Source: Oscheius sp. JU75
Taxonomy: Eukaryota; Nematoda; Chromadorea; Rhabditida; Rhabditidae
Assembly (NCBI GenBank): GCA_037178855.1
Contig: JASJZC010000005.1
Location: forward strand, 6,138,001-6,202,000
Length of the DNA: 64,000 nucleotides
Direction of reading: 5' to 3'
Shown: piece after piece, positions 1-11,100 of the stretch
How the letters are laid out: every line of letters starts with the position of its first letter
Position numbering within the stretch: position 1 is the stretch's first letter
Notes under the pieces: generated by a model
What the model was told of the DNA's origin: nothing
Seen by the model: only the letters and a program-made list of their open reading frames with translations
Database searches by the model: none
Made by a program: the position numbers and the translations under genes

Positions 1-369
1 TTTTATTACCTATTTCCAGCAGCAAGAGGGTTGGAAAGGATCGCTTTCTGCCTGACTTACCATGACCCAGTACGCTCACTTTCTACTAAAAACTAGTCGC
101 TACTTTCTCGCTAATGGACGATAAGGCTTCTCTCAGTCTCGGATCCAGTTGTAAGTAGGCTCTACTTCTCGACTGGTATCCCTAGTCGAATCTTTAACGA
201 AGTTCGCTTTATCGAAGTCCGTCGAAAACCTATGCGGTCAAATTTTAGTCCGTTAAAAGATGCGACACCCGTTTTGTAATCGGTTTTTGCGTATAAAATG
301 ACCCTCAGGGGTAAAAGTCAGTCACTCGCTTTTTGTTCTTCTGTTTAAAAGACTGTTTCGATTTCAGAA
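1..369. other. left-edge intergenic stretch
   Basis: No convincing reading frame on either strand. The last bases hold a pyrimidine-rich run ending in ATTTCAG two bases before the ATG at 370. This looks like a trans-splice or 3' splice acceptor for the next gene. Confidence 0.5.
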
Positions 370-1094
370 ATGTTGCAAATTTTCCTTTTGCTTTCTGGAG
401 CTATTCCGTATGTCAATTCGTGTGCTGCCACCGGTGGATCAGGGGTAACTACCACAGCGGCGACTACAGGTTGAATTTTCTGTTCAAGAATAGAAGAGTA
501 TCTTCCAGGATGCGCTGGTTGTACAGCCGCTTCTGTCAACTTGGGTATCGAAAATCCAAACGACGCCAACTCTCATCGTCCTACTGCTGCGTAACCCCGG
601 TTGCAATTGTAATACAAAGTAATTTAGAGAGGGAGCTCTTCAGGGAGGCTGTAGCACATTGGTCATCACTTGTACTCCTCTTCAGGGAAACGCTCAAAGC
701 CTGTTGACTTTTCAAAATGGACTGGGTGGTCCGCTTCCGGGAAATGTAAGTGTTTGTTTTCTTGAATGGACAAGTATAGGCCAACTCAAGAAAACAAAGA
801 TATTGAAACATCAATTAAAATTTATGCTAAGCTATTTTCGGGAAGCATACATGCTTTGTCACTTTCACTTTCCCGAAACGATTGTTGCTGTCCCGAGATC
901 CGATCCAAGATTCGAATGACGATGATCTCCGTCTCTTTCCGGATAGTCATCCGATTTTTTTTCGACATAAACTGCCTAAAACTAGTTTTTTTTAGCCTTC
1001 GACTGCTACATTGGTGTGCAATAGCATGCAACAATGGGTTTATACGAATGCCGGTATTTCTACTGTCATCACGGACGCATTCTGCCTTGGATAA
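370..1094 (+). CDS. secreted DUF281-type nematode protein
   Basis: Reads as about four short exons (roughly 370-470, 496-577, 632-747 and 996-1094). The product starts with a signal peptide (MLQIFLLLSGAIPYVNS) and continues with CAATGGSGVTTTAATTG. It then carries a GGCSTLVITCTP segment, LLTFQNGLGGPLPGN, and a last exon LVCNSMQQWVYTNAG ending FCLG and stop. A short Cys-Thr-rich head followed by a domain with spaced Cys and a late aromatic-plus-Cys tail is the layout of the DUF281 family, which is expanded in Caenorhabditis and of unknown function. A relative of the same layout lies at 34221-34784 on the other strand. Start chosen at 370 because ATTTCAG precedes it by two bases and the signal peptide begins there. 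Exon 2 borders are the least certain. Confidence 0.66.
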
Positions 1095-1368
1095 TTATTC
1101 GTCTCCGAAAAACTATTAATAAACGCTTTTGTAACAGCTCTTCATCATTTCCATTCATGAGGACAGCTAGCTCAAGGACATGTTTGAGCGGGAATCCGAG
1201 ATCAAGAATCGAGTCTCCGACATGAAATGCATTATCCACCCGAATCCTCCGTCAAAATTTTATAGGAACCATTGTCTCATTTGGGAGCTATAGTCTGTCT
1301 GCCTGGACTGCGAAGGGAGAAGAACTGCTCTGACTGGTTGTAAAGAAAACTGATGTTAAATTGGGCTC

Positions 1369-2283
1369 AGAGAGCAACTCGGTGAGACTGCTCTTTTTAC
1401 CGTCCATCCCACCGAACTGGCTGCTCTAAATATCTTCATTGTGAGTAGAAACACTATGCACATAGAAAGAAACTTAGTTTGACTTTTTTGGGTTTTGTAC
1501 CAATCTGATCGTTGCCACTTTCACCAGCCGTCTTCAAAATCCGTTTGGCAGTCTCACTGCCAGCCAGTCCGTGACCGAATCCGTAATCTGCTTCATCGTT
1601 CCAATGATTCGCGGTCGCGGTCAACAGGGTGATCGTCATAGCATTGCCGATCAAATATGAGAAAGTCTTCAGGTACTTCCATTTTTCCGATCACCTAACA
1701 TCATTTGCAGTAAACAAAACACACAGATCTGTATTGTCTCGGCTTGGATCATTGCGATCGTCACAGTCTTCTTCCTCTTCCAACTACGTATGTCTAGAGA
1801 AAACATTGCAGACACAAATCTTTTTTCCTTGCTCCCAAGTCATAGAACGTTTCAAAAAGCTCAAACTTAGAGATTCTTGTTACATATACTGGTCTCCTCA
1901 GTTTTAGTCCTACATATCTCTTCAAACAGATTTTATCAATTTTCTAGATGTACCGGACGCTTACAGATTTGCAAGTTCATTTCTTGGAACTTGGTCTTTT
2001 ACAAAGCTCAATTGTGATAGTAATTGCCGTAATTGACTCCCTTGCCATATTCTATGCGCACAAGACTTCTAGAGCGGTACTTTTGACCCCAGCCTGATCA
2101 GCAAGTTTCCAGGCTTCGTTGGTTGCAGTTTCCTCCCAAGACCGTCGTCAAATGGAAGTCAATTTCCTTCGTCAGGCAGTTCTTCAAGGAGTCCTGTTTG
2201 CCGTTGAGCTGTTCACTTATTGTCGCTGGGGAATTCAATTCTCGTTGGATTATTTGGACTCTTACTGCTTCGAGCAACATTAA
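1369..2283 (+). pseudogene. srx-like chemoreceptor, probably broken
   Basis: Several exons read as a class-x serpentine receptor (7TM). TM1/TM2 region: FGFCTNLIVATF then NPFGSLTASQSVTESVICFIVPM split over adjacent codons (about 1490-1600). A post-TM3 piece reads AVNRVIVIALPIKYEKVFS (about 1612-1670). TM4 reads QICIVSAWIIAIVTVFFL (1715-1790), later a TM5-like IVIVIAVIDSLAIF (about 2010-2060). The TM6 exon reads RRQMEVNFLRQAVLQGVLF and ends at TAA 2281-2283. The receptor family normally has a first outer loop and TM3 between VPM and AVNR. Here only a few bases separate them, the reading frame changes, and an in-frame TGA lies in between. That points to an internal deletion. The N-terminal exon and its start codon are unclear. 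It could still be a strongly diverged functional gene if an exon was missed. Confidence 0.6.
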
Positions 2284-2787
2284 AACTTACAGAAAAGACA
2301 AATAATAATGTGAGCAACGCCAGTTAAGATAACCCGCTTCCTCCGATTCGTGTAGCTCGAAGCATAGACTAAACAACACTAAAAACTACGATGGAAACAA
2401 AACTGTCACACTATTTTTCGTACCTCTGATTAACATTTGAATAAAAGAAATTACCCAAAAGTTTTCTGAGTCAGTCGATGTCCAGGTCCGATGGTAGTAC
2501 TCTCCATACTCAACATTTCGGTAATGTACCTATACTTTAGTTTTCTAGACGAAAACGGGAAGGAGAGACCGGAGGTGCCAAAGTTTCTAGGCCTTTCAAA
2601 ACCGAAAGACGCCTTCTTTTATCTGTACCAGAAGTTCCTGTTCTCGTTTCTCAAGAAACAAAAGCCAACGTCAAACTTTATGCCATTCAAGCCCCATAGT
2701 CCCGTTCTTTGGGTCGGGATAAGTCTCAATACAAGTTCGCTACTGGTTTTTGTGTATTGCGCGAGAGATCGAGATGCCATCTCAGGC
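2284..2787. other. intergenic upstream of the 2827 peptide gene
   Basis: An open frame runs through 2491-2826 in phase with the peptide start, but it lacks family resemblance and its opposite strand is equally open. I see only promoter sequence here. Confidence 0.4.
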
Positions 2788-2797
2788 TTTATAAAAT
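2788..2797 (+). promoter_or_regulatory. TATA box of the small peptide gene
   Basis: TTTATAAAAT lies 30 bases before the ATG at 2827. The spacing allows only a very short 5' leader, typical of highly expressed small secreted peptide genes. Confidence 0.45.
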
Positions 2798-2826
2798 GTC
2801 GGCGGAAACGACAAGAACAATACACA

Positions 2827-3348
2827 ATGCGATTCTTCTACTTTCTAGTATTTCTTCTCACTGGTAACTTTTAATTTTTCTGAACAAAACTGCTTTTAGG
2901 GGTGTTCTCGGCGAAATGGTGGGGAGAGAGCAATAATCAGCCTCCGTAAGTTCAAACAGCAAACTCAATCCCCGAATAACTGTGACATTCATCAAACAAA
3001 TGACAAGCGATTACTGTTTGACACTTAAAGAAAACGTACTGGAGAGTACAGAAATCGAAAAGATGAAAACTGCGGAAACGAAACTTCCATTTCAGTCCAG
3101 TGCCCAAACACAACGTTTTTTATCCACGATACGGAGCCGGAGGATGGCGACCTCGTCCCTACCCCGTCTTTCCCTACCAATTCTACTACAGTGAGTGTAC
3201 GTTTCTTTCCAATCAGCCAGCTCAGACACTCCTTATCCCTACGCTATTTGAGCGCACTTTTACTCTTTCTCATCACGGGCCGACTCTATTTATTGTTGTC
3301 TTCTATAATGAACTTTATTCTGAAAATCTGTTCTCAGAGTACAGCTAA
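2827..3348 (+). CDS. small secreted W/Y/P-rich peptide
   Basis: Three exons: 2827-2863, about 2900-2945 and 3096-3190, with a short last exon after the acceptor near 3337. The signal peptide is MRFFYFLVFLLTGVFS. The mature part starts AKWWGESNNQPP, continues through VPKHNVFYPRYGAGGW and RPRPYPVFPYQFYY, and ends KYS. Predicted total is about 70 residues. It is basic, has no Cys, and is rich in Trp, Tyr, Pro and Gly. That composition is seen in nematode antimicrobial or neuropeptide-like precursors (nlp/cnc type), but there are no dibasic-flanked repeats, so no family is assigned. Introns use GTAACT..TTTTAG, GTAAGT..TTTCAG and GTGAGT..TTCTCAG. If the last intron is retained, the frame would instead run on for about 50 codons. 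Confidence 0.58.
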
Positions 3349-3681
3349 TCCAATGAAAGAGGGTCAGAGCCTGAAAAGCACTGAAAGATCATCTACCCTT
3401 TCAAGTTGCTGACAACTGAGCCTTTTTGAAAATTTGTGATGTTGTATAACAAAAGAGATGTATTTTAGTCTGTCAAGAATGACTAGTGTCGCAGTAATGT
3501 ATGGGAACTGCTGTTTGAAACGTGGAATTCCAGAATAGGTCAGAAGCCGTGGTAGTCATGAAGAGGTTTTCTTGTAAACACGGATAATCTCTTCGTGGGT
3601 ATTTAAGACGGACACGCAGTTGCGCTAGGTGCTCGACAGACTACGGTAGTCTATCATTTAACTCTTCTAATATTGCTTCAA
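3349..3681. other. intergenic, no gene seen
   Basis: No supported frame. It separates the peptide gene from the next receptor and probably carries the 3' end of one and the promoter of the other. Confidence 0.4.
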
Positions 3682-4973
3682 ATGTTTAGAGCTTTCCAGA
3701 TAATGCCTCTAATCGAAGTAGCTGCTTTTCTTCAAGAGGTCATCATCGGCGCTGGAGTCTTTTTGAACTCACTTCTCATTTACGTGATCATTCGACATAC
3801 GAACATGAATGTCGGATTCTACAAATGGTTGATGGCATCGTTTGCTCTGTACGAGCTGCTGTATGGTCTGGCTGCCTTTCTCGTTGTTCCAGTAGTTAGA
3901 ACAGACTTTCTTTCTAATCAGTTTCATAGATCCATTTTGTCGCCTTTCGTTCGTGGATAGCCTTCTCCTTCCACGGACCTTTCTCGTTCACCTCGATCGG
4001 GAAAGAAATCACTAGTTTGTACTGTATTTTGCCCTTTCCTTGACTTCTCCTAACATCGATCTAGGCATGCTGTATGGATCTTGGCTGGTGTTCGTTCTCT
4101 GCAACTATATTTATCGGTACCTGACCCTTTGCAAGTAAGTTTGTTTATTGAAATCCTTCGCAAATGTGAATTTCGACATCACTGGCTTGAATACGTTGCC
4201 AACAACTTGTGCCTAAAGATCCTTCTCTTCACGTTGTTTGCCACATTTTTATGTGGAACAACGTTCTGCGCATACTATTCGTGTAGGGTTCACGCACCGA
4301 CCGAGGAAGCACTGAATTACATCCATGAAAACTTTGGGCTGGACACGGAAAACATGAGTTTCATCATGGTCAGAGTACAGGTTTCTTTTGCTTGTGATCG
4401 ACAAGAGTAAAAAATTTTAGGATCCTGTGACCAATGAGGTTTCGACGTCTGGAGTGGTCTCGATCATCATTCACATAGTCTTCTTGCTGACTTGGCTCTC
4501 AGCAATTGGTTTCTGTAGCAGCGAGATCTACAGAAGTCTGAAGAGTCTTCAAACCATCCGGGACTCGTACAACAAAGGAAAGATAGTGCTCGAGAAGCAA
4601 CTGTTTCTCGTCCTGATTCTTCAGGTACACTATTGAATAGAGAGACCAATATCATTTTTAGACGGTGATCCCTTTGCTCTTCTGTGGTGTCCCTTCTATC
4701 ATCCACTTCACGTTCGCCCTTTGGGAAGCCACGGCCTTCTTCAGTCCGCTAACCCCATTTTTCACTTTCGCCAGCTCAATTCCCAAACTTCTTGATCCAA
4801 TGGTAGCTCTTCTCTTCATCAAATCTTACCGCTGTGCCGTCCGACGACTAATTGGTGAATCGAAAAGATGTACAGTGCTTACTTATATTCTAGGACTGAA
4901 CAACGTCACTTCTGTCCACACAATTGAGCAACCGGCTACTGGTTCTAATCAGGGAACCATACCACGATATTGA
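3682..4973 (+). CDS. str-type 7TM chemoreceptor
   Basis: An apparently intact receptor of the nematode Str/Srj/Srd superfamily, expected in sensory cilia as an odour or taste GPCR. In order: TM1 GAGVFLNSLLIYVI; TM2 with YKWLMASFALYELLYGLAAF; a TM3 exon (about 4068-4135) ending with the hallmark YIYRYLTLC; TM4 KILLFTLFATFLCGTTF; a TM5 exon SGVVSIIIHIVFLLTWL; an intracellular SLKSLQTIRDSY helix; TM6 KQLFLVLILQTVIPLLFC; and TM7 with SSIPKLLDPMVALLFIKSY. Stop is TGA 4971-4973. Introns are short; those near 4030, 4136, 4381 and 4625 all sit at usual places. ATG 3682 is preferred over the upstream TTG. No stop or frame break was seen. Confidence 0.82.
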
Positions 4974-5127
4974 AATATAAACTGTTCGAATATTGTTGTT
5001 AGATATATATTTTCGAATAAGCACGGCACAGAAGCAAAATCGATTTTACGAACAGTAAAATAAAACGGGCGATAAGCCGCACTTTAAGTCGTCTCCTCGT
5101 GTCGATAAGCCGTGTCCTTCCTTCCGA

Positions 5128-8100
5128 ATGCGACTTCTGCTTGTAGTAGGGCTGCTCTGTCTGTATCCAGGTTACGAGCATTACTGTTGTTTACGGATAT
5201 CTAATGTTTTAGGGATTCAGGCAGCTAGCTATTTCAGTGAGGGTCACTTGGATACTATTTCGGCAGACGAAGTCTCTAACCTCGATCATGAAACATTTCT
5301 CGTTTTGGAAAATCGGGTAAAACAATCTTTTGCCTCCTGTCTAGGCCTAGAAGCAGAGGAATTTGTTTTGGATACTTTTGAGTAAGTGCATCTATTTGTA
5401 CAATGTCCAATTTTTAGTATTCATGCAAAGGATTCTGCAATTCCGACAGTCATTTTCAAAGTCTACTTCTCCTACGACCTAAACCGGAAAGAGATTCTTC
5501 AAAAACTGGCGACAACGCCCACAATGCGACTCTTTTATCTGCGAAAGATAGGTAACTTACGGTCAATAAATTTGTTTTACTGGAGGTAAAAAACAAATGA
5601 AACAATGATAATTTAGAGGATGTACCTCAAAGATCCAGTCTTTTGCTGCATGAAGATGTTGTTACACAGTGTTCCAATGGAGGAATTCTGATGCCGAACA
5701 GCACATGTGCCTGTCCCGCGTTTTATTCTGGATTAATGTGTGAAAATATTGAGTGAGTCAGTTGGTTCGCTGTAGCATCCATATAATTACAGCTGTCTAC
5801 ACCAAGGAATTTCTGAGAAGGGAAAGTGCTACTGCCCACCAGGGGTTTATGCCATGAACTGCGAGCCGAGTAAGGGTTTTATTTGCGGAAAATCTTGTTC
5901 AGGAGCATGCCTTCCCGCTGTCCAGAACACGTTGGATATTTCGAAACGCTCTCTCATGCTCGTTCTCAATATGAAAACAACAATGGCTTACATTCTCAAC
6001 TACCTGATTACAAATATTGGATCGGCTCTTGGGAACACAAACTATTACAACTTTATTCTGACTACCTACGTCTCTGGAAGTTTGTGTTTTTCTTGGAAGT
6101 AAAAACCATTTCTTCAGCAAATTACAACTACATGAGGAGCAATTATTTCACCAGTATTGCCGACTTACAAAACTATCTGCTAGGAAATGTCTATGTTTCT
6201 GACGGTGTCGATACTCAACCAACCAATCGGGCCATCCTACAAACTCAGCTATTGTGAGTTTCCTCCAAGCTAAGAAACAAAATGAATTTGTAGCACGGGT
6301 AAAATGAAACCGCTCTCCAATGTTTTCGTTTTCACCGATTCTTTGGACAGTGAAGCTCAAGGAAACAATTATGTTTTGTCGGAAAATACAACAGAAAATA
6401 ATCTGATTCTGAAAACCATCGCGTGGAGGAATAAAGTGAGTTGGCTCCTCGTACAGTCGTACGATTTTGGGTACTACACGGAACGCAATATCAATTGGCC
6501 ACAACTCAATAAAAACTACTTGTAATTACTGGCTGTTACAAACTGTCTAGATTCTCCTAATTGTTAGATACTCATCTTTTACTCATCTTTTGAGTTACAC
6601 TAGTAAAAGTTTCTTTTAGATAGTTACAATTGCAATTAGTGTTAGAGTTCCGTGTAGTACAAAAGAACCAATAGTACTTCCTTTAGATTGTCTACCTGTT
6701 GAGTCAGCCGAAGAACAGTGTTTTGAGCGTTGGCGATGCTTATGGCAGCTATCGTCGAGTTGCTCAATCGACTCTGGGAGACGTTGTCAGCTACGACTTG
6801 ACAGAAATTTCCACGGTGCTTTTTGAGTTTTACTATATAATTTTGGGTCTAAATCTAGTTTATCAATACCTTCTTCACTTACTATCAAAATGTGGAAGTC
6901 ACGGACGCCATATATACAAATAGCGGGAATAGGTCTTACACTCTCCGATCAGACGACACTAACACTCCCGTCAACATTCTTGTTACTGTGGAGCCTAATG
7001 GAAGCTGTAGGAGGATTATTCTACTTTCTTCACCAATTTGTTTCAGTACCTTCCCTCTTGGCTAATGTATTGAACGTTGTTGCGAGTGGCTCTCGTTTCA
7101 TGGTTGGTATGATTAGAGAAAAACATAAAGGTCATTTAGCTAATATCTGTTGGGAGCACCATCAGCCCTACCATTGGAATCACAACAAGCGGCTCACCAT
7201 GGTCTCTCAAGACATTCCTCAACTCTCAAAACACTGCCCTTGTTTCCTATTCCTCTGATCCGAATGTGGATGTCGGGGATGCCTTTGTTTCTGCAGGTTC
7301 GCTGCTCGAGTCTTGAAAATAAAACATTTCATTCAGATCTGGATAACCTGGTGACTGCTGTCAATTTGAATGTTCCGGAACAAACAGTGTCTGTTTACTG
7401 GAAAGACGTCACTACTTCCGACATCTCATCTTCATTCACTTTTTTGAGCACAAGAACTCAAGAATGTTCGTTCCCGCTCATATCTACGAACACTGATCGT
7501 TGTACGAGAGGACCATTCATGTGAGTTGTTTGTCCAGCAAAACTGTCCAATCTCAGCCAAGAAGTTAGATTCAACGGAATCGGCCTGACCAAATACCGTC
7601 TGCTACCTGGATATTGTGTCGGTTTAGGTAGGCTGATATAGATTCAATCTAAAGATATCTAGACAAGCACAGTCCTGCTCCCTTCGTCTGCTTGAATGGA
7701 GGGTCCAGTATCTCGAGCGGAGCAGCCTGTAACTGCTCTGCAGGATATAGTGGTGCACATTGCGAAGTGCCCGTGTGTAAGAACGGAGGATCTGTCAATC
7801 CTTTCCCTGGAAATGGTCGAGGACAATGTAACTGCCTGAGTGGATACTCCGGAGATCTTTGTGATGTTTGTAGGTGTATATCCTTGATTCATTCGAAGTT
7901 TATTGAAGTGAGTTGTCCATCTGAAGCTGGGACGAGTTTTGATAACACGAAGAGGTCCTTTGGAATGGTCATGCAAACCTCCATGTCTCAAGCTCAGGTA
8001 GCTGATTTAAAGCAAGTTTCTGGCTACGAAACACTTTGGACATATATCGTGTAGCAATTCAAACCATTTTCATTTTAAAGCACCAAGAAAAATGGATATC

Positions 8101-11100
8101 TGCCAATTTTTGTCGACGTATGTAGTACTTATTACTCTATACACATGTGGACAAATTATATACAAGAAAAAAGAGGAAAAAAAAACAAGAGAAAGAAAAC
8201 GGGCTGTAAAAATGATAGTAAAGCTCTAAAATATCAAAGTTTAGTTATTTCTGACTATTTTTCTTCTCTTTTTGGTTTGGTCTAACATCAACTTTTTCGG
8301 CGTTCCCACCAGCTTTTTTGGGCTGTGCGCTCCAACATTGGGCGCTTGGGCGCAATAGCCAGACACTCGCTTTAAGCATTGAATAGAAAGAGAGTTGATT
8401 TAGTGGTCCAGTTCAATCAAACTCGGCTTGACCACAATGCTTGGAATGCTGTCTGAGGACGATTCTTTCAATCAGTATGTTCTGACCACAGTGAACGCTC
8501 CAGTTCAGGCTGGTAGGGCTAACAGTTTGCAGAATGTAACTGAATTTAGGCCAGAACAAGTCTGTCTGGTCCAGTAAAATTTATCCGGATTCGGCTTCGT
8601 TCATCTCGGCAGTCAGCAGTGTCAGCTACTTGTAAACTGACTATCTATTCATTCACCATATTCTATTCAGAGCAACAAACGCCAAAAAGCTAGACACGTT
8701 TTCGGCTCTTACTTCGGCCATGATGTCCACCTTGAATGACCGTTCCAGCATTTTCCTCTTTGTCGATTCTGCTCCTTCTGGAACTGACAGTGTCATGGAC
8801 ATCGTGTAGCCTTTCCTCGTAACGGCAAAAATTGAAGTTCAGATGGTACGCAATCACTCGTCAGTTTGAGATCAGCGTTGTCATAACTCCTCCCTACAAC
8901 ATGTCCGGCTTATGCATGTCCGCCGAAGACATCGTTCCGTATTTGACCATTGTCCAGAAGACTGGAGGAGTCATCTACAATCTTTGTGCGCAATACACAG
9001 CTAATGGAATGGATCCAATATTTCAAGTACGTGACAGCGTTTTAATTTGAGAGAGATTCCCAGTTCTTCCAAGAGTTTGGGACAACTCATCATCACACAG
9101 AAAATATTGCCGAAACGTTCTCTCCTTCTTGTCGAGCTGAATCGACGCTGAAATTCTTTATTGACGATCCAACATCTGACACTCTCTTGATTGTCAACAG
9201 CGGTTTGCCCTTTAACTATTTATATATTCCAATCAGATGCCACACAAAACTTTACGGTCCTCTTCGTCAATAACGATTTTGACGGTACTTCCAATCTTTA
9301 TCCAGTCAGCAGTACTCCGTTCATTGCTGTCTACAAGCTCCCACTTTACCTGACCAACCAAAATGGGTATTCTGGTTTAAATATTTCAAGAGAACAATTT
9401 CAGATACCAAATAACAGTAACAGATGGGCAGGGCAGCTCCTATGGAGAGTGTTACGTCAAAGTTACTTCGAAAACTACGGTAGCAGCTTATATCGGCTTC
9501 TCTTTGGATCCATCGCAAGATGCATATACTCAAGTTTTGACTTATGGTAACGGGGGAACCTTTTTGAAATGATACTTGTTATAGCATCGAAGCTCGTCCC
9601 AGTCGTTCACATCAGCACTCCGATGGACGGAACCGTGTATGTTGATGCAACGGACGACCAATCCAGTCTGCACTACTTGTGAGTTGTCTTTGCTGTTGAG
9701 AAAACAAAATTCAGTTCATCGGATGTCAAGAGAACAAACAGCTGCTCATACGAGAGTTACCTTCAGGATCCACTGATCTGTGATTCGCTTTATGGAACCT
9801 TCATTGTGAACGTAAGCAGTCAGCCGAGACGGGTTCATGAAAGACTTCAGGTAAAAACTGTCACACCAACTGGCGCCAAAATCCAGAGATCAAGAAGATC
9901 TTTCTGCTACCTTCAACAACAGCAATGTCTCAATGGAGGATACTGTAGTTTTTTTTTTTTTTGAATTAGTTAAGATTTTCCAGACTTAAACGGGAAATGT
10001 CTTTGTCCGTCTGGTCAGTATCAGGGCCAATATTGTGAGTATCCAATGTGTAAGAACGGAGCAGAACTCCGTAATTATCAATGCATCTGCGGAGATACAA
10101 GACGCGGCAACCTTTGTCAATACGGTAACATGTTTTGAAACTGAAGCAACTATCCAGATTCTAGAAACCTGCTCGATCTTCAATTATATGGAAGACACTG
10201 ATCCGAGAGAAGTTGACTACAGACAGATAACATTTGTAGTGAACACAAACGCTGACCAGCTTCTAACTCTTAATTATGTTAGCAGCTGGCTTCAGAATTA
10301 TGTGGACTCAGTCGATACTGGATTGAACAAACTCTTTTCTCTCGTCACATTCGATGCTAGCAGTTAGTTGGTTTGAAATTCGATCAAATTGAAAAACAGA
10401 TGTCTACGATGTGGCGACAACTGTCGACAAGGACACATTTGTTCAAATCTTCCAAAACGTTATTGCTAATAGTTCTTGGGCAACAGCCACCAGTACAAAA
10501 TCGAACGATGCGTTGATTGAGGTAATAGTCGAATAAGAAACAATTCCCGTTTCAGGCCTACAAAATTAATATTGATCCTCCATCCATTGTGTATCTCTTC
10601 ACTGGAACAACAGCCTCTAAACTATCATCCACTGCTGCTACACAAGCCATTCTTCGGCAGAAACAGGGAACACAAGTGCGTCCAAGTTTTCATTCTCTGA
10701 TTCAAAGACCAGGTGAACATAATCTACACTCCTCAAGGACAAGCCAATCCGGGTCGGCCTAACGGTAGCTATGACTTTTATTTGAGCATTGCTTCTAAGC
10801 AATCTGGTGGACGGATCTGGCCACTGACCCAGAACGCTCTCAGCCAGGTTCACTTTTCTCTTTTTCCAGTCAATGAGAATTCTAGCTGCAACCCTCACTC
10901 GCAGCCACAGTCTCGGAAGATGCGTTGATCTTGGACGATGCTCAGTCCAACTGCACAGGAGGAATGAATTTTCCTTTCGTATTGGAAGATTCCTATTCTA
11001 CTATATACTTCGAAATCAATGGAATTGGTGTTTCGGTTTTGAACAATGTGAAGATTTACCAGCCGAGCGGAAAAGTGCTAACAGACGCGATGTACAGCAA

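Noticed and set aside
2491-2826. Open frame in phase with the small peptide gene
   Set aside because: It would remove the signal peptide from the N-terminus, has no family resemblance, and a TATA box lies inside it.
8041-8054. Stop codon that could end a first, shorter EGF/vWA gene
   Set aside because: The stop lies in a GTGTAG..AAAG intron and the next exons continue the same vWA domain in frame.
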